A stretch of 36,089 nt of DNA from Candidatus Obscuribacterales bacterium (GCA_031292355.1 JARLHI010000040.1:1-36089), one strand, 5' to 3'. Positions 24,069-32,642 are shown, numbered from the stretch's first letter. Numbers and translations are program-made. The notes: a model not told the origin generated them from the letters alone.

Positions 24069-24860
24069 TCAAGTAGTACTGCCACTGCAGGTAGGGTCGC
24101 CAATGGCACAGAATGCGCCATCATGTGGTTCACTGTCAGGTGCTGACGAGGCGGTGTTTGCCTCTGGCGGCATGGGGAACAGTAAGTCAGTCGCCGACTG
24201 AATGTCTACACGGTAGAGGATTTTCGCCGGAGCGCTTACGGCTTCAAAGGCTTGCACAAGATGTTGCAGACCTGCCATCGCCGTCTTCGATTCAGCCTGG
24301 ATTACTTCATCTCTTGCCTCATGTTGTTCGGTAGAGATTTTGCCGCTAGCGAGGTCGGTGTCGTTAGTTTTTTTGTCGTCTTTCGCTTTCTGGGCGACTG
24401 GTAAATAAGCTTCCATCAAAGCACCATGAGTTTCCCCGACGGCATTTTGATAAAGCTCTTGTGCGCGAGCGACCAGTCTTTGATATTCCTGCTCACGTTT
24501 AGTCGGGCGTCCAAGTGTGGACAGACCCAGCATCTTTTTGACTCGATTGCGCTGAGAGCGATAGTCACCAAATCCAATCTCGACTTTGCTCGGCGCACCG
24601 TTTTCGAATGAAATCAGTCGTGGAATGGTTTGGATTTCGTAGCTAGCGCGGAGGATGAGAGCTTCATCACGATTGACTTTGACGAAGAGAGCTTTGTCGG
24701 CAAATTCGCGTGCGAATTTCTCAAACAATGGGGCAAGGAAAATGCACGGTCCACACCAGGGAGCCCAAAAGTCGACGATGACGAGGCGGTGGCTGCCTAG
24801 AACGAATGAATCGAACTCAGCTTCGGTTATAGAAATTACTGCGGATTTTTGGGTGGTCAT
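24069..24860 (-). CDS. Thioredoxin-domain protein with long helical tail
   Basis: 263 residues from the ATG at 24860 (another ATG four codons earlier is possible). Residues 1-108 are a complete thioredoxin: FWAPWCGPCIFLAP with the CGPC redox pair and the cis-proline in QTIPRLISF. The tail (about 120-263) is charged and helical (YQRLVARAQELYQNAV, then lysine/aspartate-rich) and ends in a stretch with two cysteines (FCAIGDPTCSG). A thioredoxin is usually about 105 residues, so this doubles it. No signal peptide: cytosolic. The tail may recruit a client protein. Convergent with the cupin gene, 43 bp between stops. Confidence 0.88.
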   Translation of the reverse strand: MTTQKSAVISITEAEFDSFVLGSHRLVIVDFWAPWCGPCIFLAPLFEKFAREFADKALFVKVNRDEALILRASYEIQTIPRLISFENGAPSKVEIGFGDYRSQRNRVKKMLGLSTLGRPTKREQEYQRLVARAQELYQNAVGETHGALMEAYLPVAQKAKDDKKTNDTDLASGKISTEQHEARDEVIQAESKTAMAGLQHLVQAFEAVSAPAKILYRVDIQSATDLLFPMPPEANTASSAPDSEPHDGAFCAIGDPTCSGSTT

Positions 24861-25523
24861 GACAGATCCCATTCGTTGACGTTGGTACGAAAGCGAAGCG
24901 CGCGGAGCCAAACTAGGTTGATTTGATTTGTTTAAAAAGTGAGCTGAAAGACTCTTATTTCACTTGAGCACTAGAAAATATAATTACGTGATTACTCTAG
25001 GAGACCAACGCGTTTAAAAACGACGGATGCCAAGGTTAACTATTCATACTGTTTTGCTGGCTGTTTTGCTGGCTATCCCGCAGCAACTCTTAAGATGCAC
25101 GCGTTCTCGGCACTAGTGAGAAACCCTTTTTCGGCAACATCATTTTGCCTCGTACAGCTCTCACCTCTTGGCGCTCGCGTAGCACTGCTAGGTGTCATCT
25201 TGGCGCGGTCTCGCTAAAAGCCGTCTCTAGAATTGTCAAGCGTTGTTGTCAGGACGTGCGCGCGTTTACTTTGAGAACATCCATTTCTTCTATCTTGAAC
25301 AGGCAATAAAACTAATTATTTAGCTCTCTTCTACCCGAGAACGTTTAATCCACTCCGTGGAAGTGACGCTGACTTGCATTGCCGTTTTCGATTTAGACAT
25401 CACCCCAGATCCATGCTCCAACCAGTGTTCGCGCACCCAAGGTTCGCATCCGGCTGTTTCCAATCTTCCCTTCGACCGAACCTCGCGCGGCGCGCGAATT
25501 CACAAGAACTTTAGGAGACCATC
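24861..25523. other. Upstream region of the M1 aminopeptidase, with tandem repeat
   Basis: Contains TATAAT at 24979-24984 without a good -35, TAGGAGACCA twice (24999-25008 and again at 25512-25521, where it is the ribosome site), and a 12-bp tandem repeat CTGTTTTGCTGG at 25049-25060 and 25061-25072. The tandem repeat lies in a 29-codon frame (25027-25116) encoding a hydrophobic peptide (HTVLLAVLLAIPQQ); it lacks a good ribosome site and is probably not real. Confidence 0.4.
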
Positions 25524-28145
25524 ATGTCTATTCATGAAACTCTCGTGCACGGTCATGACTGTGCCAATCATCAGTGCAAAATTCACCATGGACAGGCTCC
25601 GGCCTCTGTTCGTCGTCCCTGGTCCAAGGCTGGTCAAGCTCCCCAGTACGCACCCGACCTCGGCATCCTGGCACGTCACGTGAAGTTGACCCTTTCCATT
25701 GACCCCGAACGCAGAGTCCTTGTTGGCACCGCAAGCACCACTGTGGAGGCGTCTTTCAGCGCTGTCAACGAAGTGTTTTTCGAAGCAGCCGATTCGGTCA
25801 AATTCGAAAAGGTTTATGTCGCCGGCTCCGATGCTGCTCTCACCTATCGCACTGTCGATGGTGGCATCATCGCCGTTCTTCCTGCCCGTCTGGAAAAGGG
25901 TGCGAAGATCGAAATCGCCATCGACTATCACTTGGAGAAGCCGAAGGCCGGCATCTACTTCACCGGTCCGGCCGTGATGTATCCGAACAAGCCCTTTCAG
26001 ACTTGGACTCAGGGCGAAGATCAGGATTCGCATCATTGGTTTCCCGTTGCCGGCGCCGACTATCCCAATCACAAGATGACCTGCGAAGCGATCATCACTG
26101 TGCCTGCGGCCTACACCGCTCTTTCCAACGGCAAGCTGCTGTCGGAGACGGCTGACGACAAGAATGGTACCAGGACTTTCCACTGGCATCAGACTCGCCC
26201 GCATACGTCGTATCTTTTCACTCTGGCTATCGGCGCTTTCATCAAGCTCGAAAAGCACTGGCGCGGAATGCCTGTGCAGCTATACTGCGACCCGTCTCTG
26301 GAAGAACAGGCGCGTGAATATTTCGAGGGCACCGAGAATCTGATCGAGTTGTTCTCGAAGTTAACGGGCGTCGATTATCCCTGGGAAGGGAAGTACGCGC
26401 AGGTGATGGTGCAGAACTTCATGTTTGGTGGCATGGAGAACACGACCATGACGACGATGACCGACTCGATTCTCGCCAACCACGAGACGCGGGCCGAATA
26501 TCGCAAGTCAGAAATTCGTCTCAATGCGCACGAACTGTTCCATCACTGGTTCGGTGATCTGATCACCTGCAAGGCGTGGGCTCATGCGTTCCTCAACGAA
26601 GGCACCACGACCTACTCGGAAGTTCTGACGATGGAAGCTCTCTATGGCATCATGGAGCGTGACTATTACGTCAAGACTGTTCGAGACACGTACATGCGCG
26701 AAGATGCCCGTTACAGGCGTCCTCTCGTGACCAATCTGTATGTCGATCCGATGGACATGTTTGACGCTCACACCTACCAGAAGGGCGGATTGACGCATCA
26801 CATGCTGCGTTACATCCTGGGCGACGATGGTTACTTCGCCACGCTGCGCACCTTCCTCCTCGACAACGCCTACCAGACGGTCGACACCAACGACCTGCTC
26901 AAAGCGATCGCCAAGGTTACCGGTCGAAACCTCACTCAGTTCTTTGACCAGTGGATGTACGGTGCCGGTTTTCCTGAATACAAGGTCTCCTACGCTTTTG
27001 ACGAAGCGAAAAAGACTGCCAGTGTTCGGGTGCAGCAGACCCAGAAGCTCGAAGACGCAACCGGTATTTTCACGATGCCAATCGTTTTCAGTTTCGGATT
27101 TGCTGACGGCTCCTCGCAGGAGTTCAAGCCGACTGTCGCAAATGCCGATGAAACCTTCACCTTCGCTCTGAAGCAGCCTCCCACGATCTTCCGCTTCGAT
27201 CCCAGCAACTGGGTGCTGAAGACTGTCGATCTCAAGGGTGTGCCGAAGAAGATGCTTCTCAGTCAGTTGGCCCACGACACCACGGTGATGAGCCGGGTGG
27301 ATGCGGCGCAGGCTCTGGAGAGCATTGGTGGCACGGGTGTGGTCGAAGCGCTAGAAGCTGCTTGCAAAAGCTCCATCCATTGGGGCGTGTCTGTGGAAGC
27401 CGCTAACTGTCTCGGTCGTCTCAAGAATGTGAAAGCCATGCGCGCTCTCAAGCGTCTGATCACGCATGACGATCCTGCCGTTCGGCGAGCCGTGGTGCGC
27501 AACCTTGGTGAGTACAAGCACGACTCGGTTGTTTCGTTGCTTGCTGGTATCGCCAGCAGTGCCAACGAGAAGAGCCAATTCGTGCGCGCCGAGTCGTTGC
27601 AGTCTCTTGGCAAAACGAAGTCTGCAAAGGCTTTCGATGTGCTCAAGGCGGCTTTAGAGGTGTCTTCGTGGAACGACATCATCCGCGTTGGTGCTCTGTC
27701 GGGCCTCGCTGCTTCGGAAGACGATCGCGCTGTGGAAGTCTTGGTTGCTTACGCGGGTCCTGGCTATTCCATCCAGGCTCGTCCGGCGGCAATCAAGGGC
27801 CTTGGCGTGCTTGCGAAAGCCAAGCCGAAGCTTGCTCTGCGTCAGCTCCATGGGGTGATCGAAACCTTCGAGCTCGATCAGTACACCCTGAACCTGGCTG
27901 CTGTCACCGCTCTTGGTGAAAGTAAGTCGCGCAAATCTTTGCCTTTGCTCAAGCATCTTGAACAGAACGCAAAGGATGCGCGAATTCGTCGTTCGGCGAG
28001 CCAGGAGATCGAGGAAATCGTTGATCCCATGGAAGAGCACGTCAGTGACGTCGCGCGTGTTTCGAGTGAACTTGCGCGGCTGAACAAGGACGTGCGCAAT
28101 ATCAAGCGTGGAATGCGTAGCTCCAGTCGTAAAAAGGTCTTTTAG
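25524..28145 (+). CDS. M1 family metallo-aminopeptidase with HEAT repeats
   Basis: Zinc aminopeptidase trimming N-terminal residues from peptides. 873 residues: N-terminal beta-saddle (about 40-230); exopeptidase motif GGMEN near 303; zinc site HELFH-x18-E (His335, His339, Glu358); proton-donor Tyr region YQKGG near 418; then a beta domain to about 590 (IFTMPIVFSF). Residues 600-830 are helical HEAT-type repeats (for example VRRAVVRNLGEYKHDSVVSL), and the last 30 form a coiled coil (VARVSSELARLNKDVRNI). No signal peptide. TAGGAG upstream supports the start. The gene stands alone between a long upstream gap and a hairpin. Confidence 0.95.
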   Translation: MSIHETLVHGHDCANHQCKIHHGQAPASVRRPWSKAGQAPQYAPDLGILARHVKLTLSIDPERRVLVGTASTTVEASFSAVNEVFFEAADSVKFEKVYVAGSDAALTYRTVDGGIIAVLPARLEKGAKIEIAIDYHLEKPKAGIYFTGPAVMYPNKPFQTWTQGEDQDSHHWFPVAGADYPNHKMTCEAIITVPAAYTALSNGKLLSETADDKNGTRTFHWHQTRPHTSYLFTLAIGAFIKLEKHWRGMPVQLYCDPSLEEQAREYFEGTENLIELFSKLTGVDYPWEGKYAQVMVQNFMFGGMENTTMTTMTDSILANHETRAEYRKSEIRLNAHELFHHWFGDLITCKAWAHAFLNEGTTTYSEVLTMEALYGIMERDYYVKTVRDTYMREDARYRRPLVTNLYVDPMDMFDAHTYQKGGLTHHMLRYILGDDGYFATLRTFLLDNAYQTVDTNDLLKAIAKVTGRNLTQFFDQWMYGAGFPEYKVSYAFDEAKKTASVRVQQTQKLEDATGIFTMPIVFSFGFADGSSQEFKPTVANADETFTFALKQPPTIFRFDPSNWVLKTVDLKGVPKKMLLSQLAHDTTVMSRVDAAQALESIGGTGVVEALEAACKSSIHWGVSVEAANCLGRLKNVKAMRALKRLITHDDPAVRRAVVRNLGEYKHDSVVSLLAGIASSANEKSQFVRAESLQSLGKTKSAKAFDVLKAALEVSSWNDIIRVGALSGLAASEDDRAVEVLVAYAGPGYSIQARPAAIKGLGVLAKAKPKLALRQLHGVIETFELDQYTLNLAAVTALGESKSRKSLPLLKHLEQNAKDARIRRSASQEIEEIVDPMEEHVSDVARVSSELARLNKDVRNIKRGMRSSSRKKVF

Positions 28146-28205
28146 TCGACCTGGATGCAGCTGGAAGAGCGTCGCTTTTGATGTTCTGCTTTCGTGCCTG
28201 AAATA

Positions 28206-28249
28206 CCGGTGCTGCAGGTAGTGCCTTTGGGCATTACCTGTGGTGCCGG
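28206..28249 (+). terminator. Long hairpin between the M1 gene and the next gene
   Basis: About 20 bp of stem with G-U pairs and few mismatches: CCGGTGCTGCAGGTAGTGCC (28206-28225) with the segment GGGCATTACCTGTGGTGCCGG region (28229-28249), then TGCCTTTTCG. A probable terminator or attenuator 40 bp before the next start codon. Confidence 0.65.
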
Positions 28250-28287
28250 TGCCTTTTCGCCGATAACCATGCCTGAAGGAGAGCTAC

Positions 28288-28533
28288 ATGTCAGAGTTGA
28301 AGAATGCACAGGTGGTCGCAGATACCGTTGACTTCAGCGTGCTGCGTCCGCGCCGTCCTCGTCTGATCGCGGTAAGCGCTTTGATGGGCGCTCTTGCCGG
28401 TGTCGTTTACGGAATCTTCGCGCATAGTGCGGAGGCCGCCATCATTCCTCTCGATTTGCTTTTGTTTGGCACTTTGAGTGCTTTGACCGCGTGGTTGCTG
28501 GACATCACGCCAGCCAACAATTCATCTCACTAA
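28288..28533 (+). CDS. Small two-helix membrane protein
   Basis: 81 residues, GGAG 9 bases before the ATG. Hydrophobic helices at about 27-45 (LIAVSALMGALAGVVYGIF) and 51-70. No family recognised. It is 15 bp upstream of the radical SAM gene and surely in the same operon. Confidence 0.7.
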   Translation: MSELKNAQVVADTVDFSVLRPRRPRLIAVSALMGALAGVVYGIFAHSAEAAIIPLDLLLFGTLSALTAWLLDITPANNSSH

Positions 28534-28548
28534 AGGGGGGCCGTCAAC

Positions 28549-29880
28549 ATGACTCCAGAGGAAAAAACAGCTCTTGCAACGGCACATCCACTGGATTTCA
28601 CGATTCAGTATCCACCCCGGCGTGAGTATTTTCAGGACAATTTCAGAGGTCCTTATGTACCTGCTCTCGTCGGAGCTGCAGAGAGCATGCTGCTGTATGT
28701 GCATGTTCCTTTTTGCAAAGCCAAGTGTTATTACTGCAATTTCGCTGTCGACGTGCGCCCAGATGCTTCGGTGCACAAGGGTTATGTCGACAGACTGGTC
28801 AAAGTAATTGAGGCGGCAGACGATTTGCTCGCGCCGTCAGAGATTCCGGGTATCGATATAGGTGGCGGCACACCAACGATCCTCGCAACTGAGCAGCTTG
28901 AGCGCATTCTCAACGCTCTTCAGCCGTTCAAAGCGAGATCGCCGGTTGCTTTTCCGCTATCGATCGAAACTACTCCGTTCATTGCTGCAAACGATCGCGC
29001 CAAACTCTCGGCGATGGTTAACGGGGGGGTCGACCGGATTTCGGTTGGACTTCAGAGCATGAATGATGAAGTGCTGAGGTCGTTCAATCGACGTGAGCAA
29101 GAGTCTGTTGGTTCTAAGGCTGTGGAAAATCTGATGACTGCCGGCTTTAAGCGGGTCAGCGTAGATCTGATTTTTGCCTTGCCGGGACAGACGGACGAGC
29201 AGTGGTTATCTGATCTCAAACGAGTGATTGCATTAGGTCCTGATGCAATCACGACCTATGACTGTCTCTATCGTGGTAAGGGGCGTGCACTGACGAAGCG
29301 CACGGCCGACAAACCGTCGCCAGAGCGTTATGGTCAGCTGTACGACGTTGGCTACGACTTGCTCTTAGCCAGCGGCTATCATGCTCCCTACGGGTCGGTG
29401 AATTTTTCTCGACACGCAGGTGAAACTGGTACTTCGGCTTATTTCGAGCGGAGGCTACTGGATGGCATGCCCTATCTGGGGCTCGGTAACTATGCAAGCA
29501 GTCTTCACGGTGATGCATGGTGGCTGGCTCCTTATGGGGTTAATGCCTGGACCAAAGCAGTCGACTCGGGAGTGAACTTTCCCTTTGGTGACTGTTACAG
29601 GTTGCCTCAAGAAGAGGTCCAAGCGAAGTATCTATTACTTAGTTTGAGCTTCGGCTTAATCGATACCGAGCGTTTTTTCAAAGCATTTGGCATGGACTTC
29701 AATCAGCGTTTTAAACGCGAAATTGAGTACGCTCTAGCTAAAAACTGGCTGCGCCAAGAAGGGAAAAAGTACTACATCGTCAATGGGAAATTCTCTTGCA
29801 TGCCCTCCATCCGTTCACTGTTCTACAGTGCGCGTTCCATCAACTGGCTAAATCAACAAAGTCAATTTGTTCAAACCTGA
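28549..29880 (+). CDS. HemW/HemN-like radical SAM enzyme
   Basis: 443 residues, GGGGGG upstream. The [4Fe-4S]/SAM site is CKAKCYYCNF (Cys near 55, 59, 62), followed by GGGTPT near 103 and the SAM-binding GVDRISVGLQSMNDE block near 160-175, matching the coproporphyrinogen III oxidase-like (HemN/HemW) family. The C-terminal part keeps the HemN-type helical domain but is variable, so a dehydrogenase or heme-chaperone (HemW) role cannot be separated from other chemistry. Immediately downstream, 12 bp from the stop, is a small beta-rich protein, and 15 bp upstream a small membrane protein. Confidence 0.85.
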   Translation: MTPEEKTALATAHPLDFTIQYPPRREYFQDNFRGPYVPALVGAAESMLLYVHVPFCKAKCYYCNFAVDVRPDASVHKGYVDRLVKVIEAADDLLAPSEIPGIDIGGGTPTILATEQLERILNALQPFKARSPVAFPLSIETTPFIAANDRAKLSAMVNGGVDRISVGLQSMNDEVLRSFNRREQESVGSKAVENLMTAGFKRVSVDLIFALPGQTDEQWLSDLKRVIALGPDAITTYDCLYRGKGRALTKRTADKPSPERYGQLYDVGYDLLLASGYHAPYGSVNFSRHAGETGTSAYFERRLLDGMPYLGLGNYASSLHGDAWWLAPYGVNAWTKAVDSGVNFPFGDCYRLPQEEVQAKYLLLSLSFGLIDTERFFKAFGMDFNQRFKREIEYALAKNWLRQEGKKYYIVNGKFSCMPSIRSLFYSARSINWLNQQSQFVQT

Positions 29881-29892
29881 AGGAAGTTTGCA

Positions 29893-30198
29893 ATGTGCAA
29901 AAACGAAAACTGCGCTGCTAAAGCGGGCTCTGAGCGTGCTTTTCCGGCCATTGGGCTGAATCGCGCACCACTGAACATCGTGAACACCACCGGTCCGAAC
30001 AGCGTCAGGCTGTCGGGCAAAGGGCACGCTATCTACGTCGTCGATGATGGCTTTGTCACCGCCATGTCCGGTGCTGTTGTGATCATGAAGAAGGGCCGGA
30101 TCATCGCCAACGCTGGTTCGACTGTCGTCGCCTATCCGGGCGTGACAGTCGTCAAGGCTCATAAGAAAGCGGTCATCCTCTCGCCGTCGGCTGCTTAA
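29893..30198 (+). CDS. Small beta-rich protein with a Cys-containing N-terminus
   Basis: 101 residues, GAAGGAAG upstream, 12 bp after the radical SAM stop. Starts MCKNENCAAK, so two cysteines lie 5 residues apart. The rest alternates beta strands and glycines with a repeat-like pattern (VTAMSGAVVIMKKGRIIANAG, then STVVAYPGVTVV), which looks like a small beta helix. No family recognised. Position and shape make it a candidate substrate or partner of the radical SAM enzyme, which is inference only. Confidence 0.65.
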   Translation: MCKNENCAAKAGSERAFPAIGLNRAPLNIVNTTGPNSVRLSGKGHAIYVVDDGFVTAMSGAVVIMKKGRIIANAGSTVVAYPGVTVVKAHKKAVILSPSAA

Positions 30199-30217
30199 CC
30201 GCCCGCGAATAACCTTA

Positions 30218-30262
30218 GTGATTGAGTAGGCGGCCTAAAGCTTCCAGCTCAATCACTTTTTG
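30218..30262 (+). terminator. Intrinsic terminator of the radical SAM operon
   Basis: Perfect 9-bp stem GTGATTGAG (30218-30226) with CTCAATCAC (30248-30256), followed by TTTTTG. Confidence 0.88.
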
Positions 30263-30268
30263 TAAGTG

Positions 30269-30290
30269 ACTTTGCCTAAAATAATTTGAG
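30269..30290 (+). repeat. Convergent-junction element, copy D
   Basis: ACTTTGCCTAAAATAATTTG. It begins 7 nt after the TTTTT of the terminator at 30257-30261 on the same strand (TTTTTG-N6-ACTTTGCC), between the convergent radical SAM operon and the YbjQ gene. Confidence 0.72.
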
Positions 30291-30321
30291 AATTTCAAGT
30301 TGAGAGCCCAATAAACGCGAT

Positions 30322-30831
30322 CTACATGTGGTCTTTCACAACTGGAAGACTGGCATGTTTACTTGGTGCATCATCAGCTCCAGATTCAACAATGACAGCC
30401 GTGCCATAACAAACGACTTCTGTTCCCATCTCATCGCTTTCACCAAAAGCCGAGCTGTCATATCTCAGCCCAACTACGGCATTAGCTCCCATTGCTACAG
30501 CCTGCTGAACAACTATTTCGTAGGCAGCCTGCCTTGCAGTTTCGCACATTGAAATAAATGGGCTCATTCTGCCGCCGACAATTCCTTTCAAACCGGCTTT
30601 CATGCTCTGACCAATTGTCGGTTGTCGAACGGTGACACCACGGACAATACCAAGATATTGCTTGATGTGGCGACCGTCAAGGCTATCGGTGGTGGTCGTA
30701 ATGAATCCTGCTGGTATTGGTGTAGCCGTGTTTGTCAGCGCACTATCTTTGGCTTCCACATTGTTGGTTGTGGCAGCCAGCAACATGGCAGTGGCCAGGA
30801 AAAGTAAAAGGCTTTTAGGCTTTGATGACAT
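30322..30831 (-). CDS. Exported YbjQ/UPF0145-family protein
   Basis: 169 residues from the ATG at 30831. Signal peptide at 1-28 (LLLFLATAMLLAATTNNVEA). The remainder is the YbjQ fold: ITTTTDSLDGRHIKQYLGIV near 40-60, the helix with ARQAAYEIVVQQAVAMGANAVVGLRYD near 105-130, and a final strand CYGTAVIV. YbjQ proteins assemble as pentamers and bind metal in some reports; here export is unusual for that cytosolic family. A longer frame to 30930 would overlap mscL. 38 bp after the mscL stop, so likely one transcript. Confidence 0.85.
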   Translation of the reverse strand: MSSKPKSLLLFLATAMLLAATTNNVEAKDSALTNTATPIPAGFITTTTDSLDGRHIKQYLGIVRGVTVRQPTIGQSMKAGLKGIVGGRMSPFISMCETARQAAYEIVVQQAVAMGANAVVGLRYDSSAFGESDEMGTEVVCYGTAVIVESGADDAPSKHASLPVVKDHM

Positions 30832-30869
30832 TTTCACTTTCGGCAATTTCCTCAAATAAATCCAATTCT

Positions 30870-31274
30870 TTAAACTGCTGAACCGCACGCTTTGCATTTG
30901 CGCGCAGCAACTGGCAGATTTTCCAGGCATTCAGGGCACGCTTTTGTAGCTGGAGGTGGTGGTTCTTTTGGTAACAATCCTTTGGTGATCATATATACGA
31001 CAAAGGCAATGATCACAAAATCTATAAATGAGCCAATGAGATGACCATATTTGATGGCGCATCCGGTTACATGTCCTGCCGCATCGGTTGTGCTGTTCAA
31101 CATGATTTGAGCTTCACGCCAGTCGCCCTTGGGCATGATCAACCCGACAAGCGGCATGATCAAATCGTCGACCAGAGCAGAGACTACTTTGCCAGTGGCT
31201 GCCCCAATAATGACACCGATAGCTAGCGCTAACGCGTTCGTTTTTGTTAAGAATGCTACGAAATCCTTCACCAT
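30870..31274 (-). CDS. mscL: Large-conductance mechanosensitive channel MscL
   Basis: Releases solutes on osmotic downshock. 134 residues, GGGAG upstream. The first helix KTNALALAIGVIIGAATGKVVSALVDD is the pore helix family signature (positions about 12-35), followed by the periplasmic loop and second helix LIGSFIDFVIIAFVVYMI. The C-terminal part has a four-cysteine ribbon (CPEC...CKAC) after a Pro-rich linker (KEPPPPATK), a form common in some MscL branches instead of the usual helical bundle. The longer frame to 31346 is not supported. Confidence 0.95.
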   Translation of the reverse strand: MVKDFVAFLTKTNALALAIGVIIGAATGKVVSALVDDLIMPLVGLIMPKGDWREAQIMLNSTTDAAGHVTGCAIKYGHLIGSFIDFVIIAFVVYMITKGLLPKEPPPPATKACPECLENLPVAARKCKACGSAV

Positions 31275-31600
31275 ACTCGTTCTCCCACAATTTTGCGACG
31301 TTAGCGCGAACACCACGCGCGACCCAGCAAGGTCAACTATACACATCCTTGCGGAATATTCATGATTGGAATTGTGATACTTCGGTTAACAGACGTTGTT
31401 TTGAGGCTATTGGAAACCCTAGCCTGCGGTGTACACATAAAAACATCTTTTCGTTTTCCCTCGCAAACACTTCAACACGTAAGCATTTGAGCCAAAAAAG
31501 CCCCGCAATTCGCGAGGTTGAGGGTGTGTACTGAGTCGTTATCAATCTTGTTCGCGCGAAGCAGCGCAATGAACGTCAACAGCAAAAAAAGGACTAACTG
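31275..31600. other. Divergent region with an orphan leftward terminator
   Basis: 326 bp between mscL and the 318-residue gene. A short hairpin CCCCGC-aattc-GCGAGG (31501-31517) followed on the minus strand by CTTTTTTGG could terminate leftward transcription, yet no leftward gene precedes it. AAAGGA at 31590 serves the next gene. Nothing else stands out. Confidence 0.4.
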
Positions 31601-32557
31601 ATGAATATCGAAATCGCTTCAGACAGCCTGGAAATCCGGGGTCGTCAGGGTCGCATCTTGAAGGTGGACTTTGCTGCACCACTGGATGAACTGAGCATTC
31701 GTCGGCACCGTAGAGCTTTGCGGTCCGTACATCGGGGCACTTCCGGGCATGAGCGTGATCTTCAACACATACTTTTGGAAATCGATCAGGTCCTTTCACC
31801 ATATTTCGTCGCCGACGATCACATCCATCCGGTTCGGGTTCTTAATGGTCTCACGCTGACCGCTATCGTCGCTCGTAAGGGTCCGTCTGAACTCGGCGGC
31901 TTCGGTCAGGACGTTTACGCTCGAGTTCTGCGCGATTTGCAGAATGGCGGTGAACTGCGTCAGCCGATCGCTGGATACCCCGGACTGGAAGCTCTTTTTG
32001 CCGACAAAGTCGCAGGTGTCATCGAAGCGATGGCGCAGGACAGGTGGAAGCGCGGCAAGCTCGATCAGGTCGACGAAGTTTTCTACGCCCTGAGCACCGG
32101 TCGCAAGCTGAATGCGCACAAGCAGTCTTCATTGGATTCTTCCTTGCGTCTTGGCGAACTCGAGCTGAAACTCGAACAGACAGGCGCCCTTTTCTCCTTG
32201 CGGGGCGGCGTTGGTTCTTACGTCGACTTCAATGATCGGGTGCGTTCCGTGCCTAATCTGAGCGCTGTCACCATCCAGGGCATTGCTTCGGCGCCCGCGG
32301 CGGTGGAGGCTGCAGATGCGAGCACCATCGACTATGGGCAAGTGGCGAAAGATGCCTCGGCCTATCGTCGCAGCCTGCATTTGGGTGGACGGACTATCTC
32401 CGCTGCCTCAGCCGAGTTCCACATCCGCATCTTCCGGGCGGTTGGTCTAACCTCAGCCGATGTCGCCACGCTACCTGCCGAAAGCCTTAAGGCGCTCGTG
32501 CAGAAAGCAATCGACATACATGCTCGGTCGTGCGAGCCCGAAGCAACGGCAGCATGA
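31601..32557 (+). CDS. Hypothetical protein, 318 aa
   Basis: Not recognised. AAGGA 9 bases before the ATG. Soluble, no signal peptide or membrane helix. An Arg/His-rich N-terminal third (ELSIRRHRRALRSVHRG) is followed by alpha-helical segments; a glycine-rich patch FSLRGGVGSYVDF near 200 and an Ala-rich C-terminus. Followed by a strong terminator, so it stands alone. High GC codon use like the M1 and debranching genes. Confidence 0.7.
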   Translation: MNIEIASDSLEIRGRQGRILKVDFAAPLDELSIRRHRRALRSVHRGTSGHERDLQHILLEIDQVLSPYFVADDHIHPVRVLNGLTLTAIVARKGPSELGGFGQDVYARVLRDLQNGGELRQPIAGYPGLEALFADKVAGVIEAMAQDRWKRGKLDQVDEVFYALSTGRKLNAHKQSSLDSSLRLGELELKLEQTGALFSLRGGVGSYVDFNDRVRSVPNLSAVTIQGIASAPAAVEAADASTIDYGQVAKDASAYRRSLHLGGRTISAASAEFHIRIFRAVGLTSADVATLPAESLKALVQKAIDIHARSCEPEATAA

Positions 32558-32590
32558 CGCTGATCTGCTTGTGAACGAAGTCTGAAAATA

Positions 32591-32642
32591 GGGTGGTGTG
32601 TCATTTGCTTCCATGCAAGCGACATGCCACCCTGTGTTTTTT
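32591..32642 (+). terminator. Intrinsic terminator after the 318-residue gene
   Basis: GGGTGG (32591-32596) pairs with CCACCC (32627-32632), with inner stems TGTC/GACA and TTGC/GCAA, followed by TGTGTTTTTTC. Confidence 0.85.

Noticed and set aside
25500..27275. Two leftward frames of over 250 codons
   Set aside because: Antisense to the M1 aminopeptidase, whose zinc motifs establish the coding strand.
31190..31197. ACTTTGCC inside mscL
   Set aside because: Lies in coding sequence and lacks the N(A/T)AAA follow-up; the same applies to the copy near 16164 at the end of the debranching gene.
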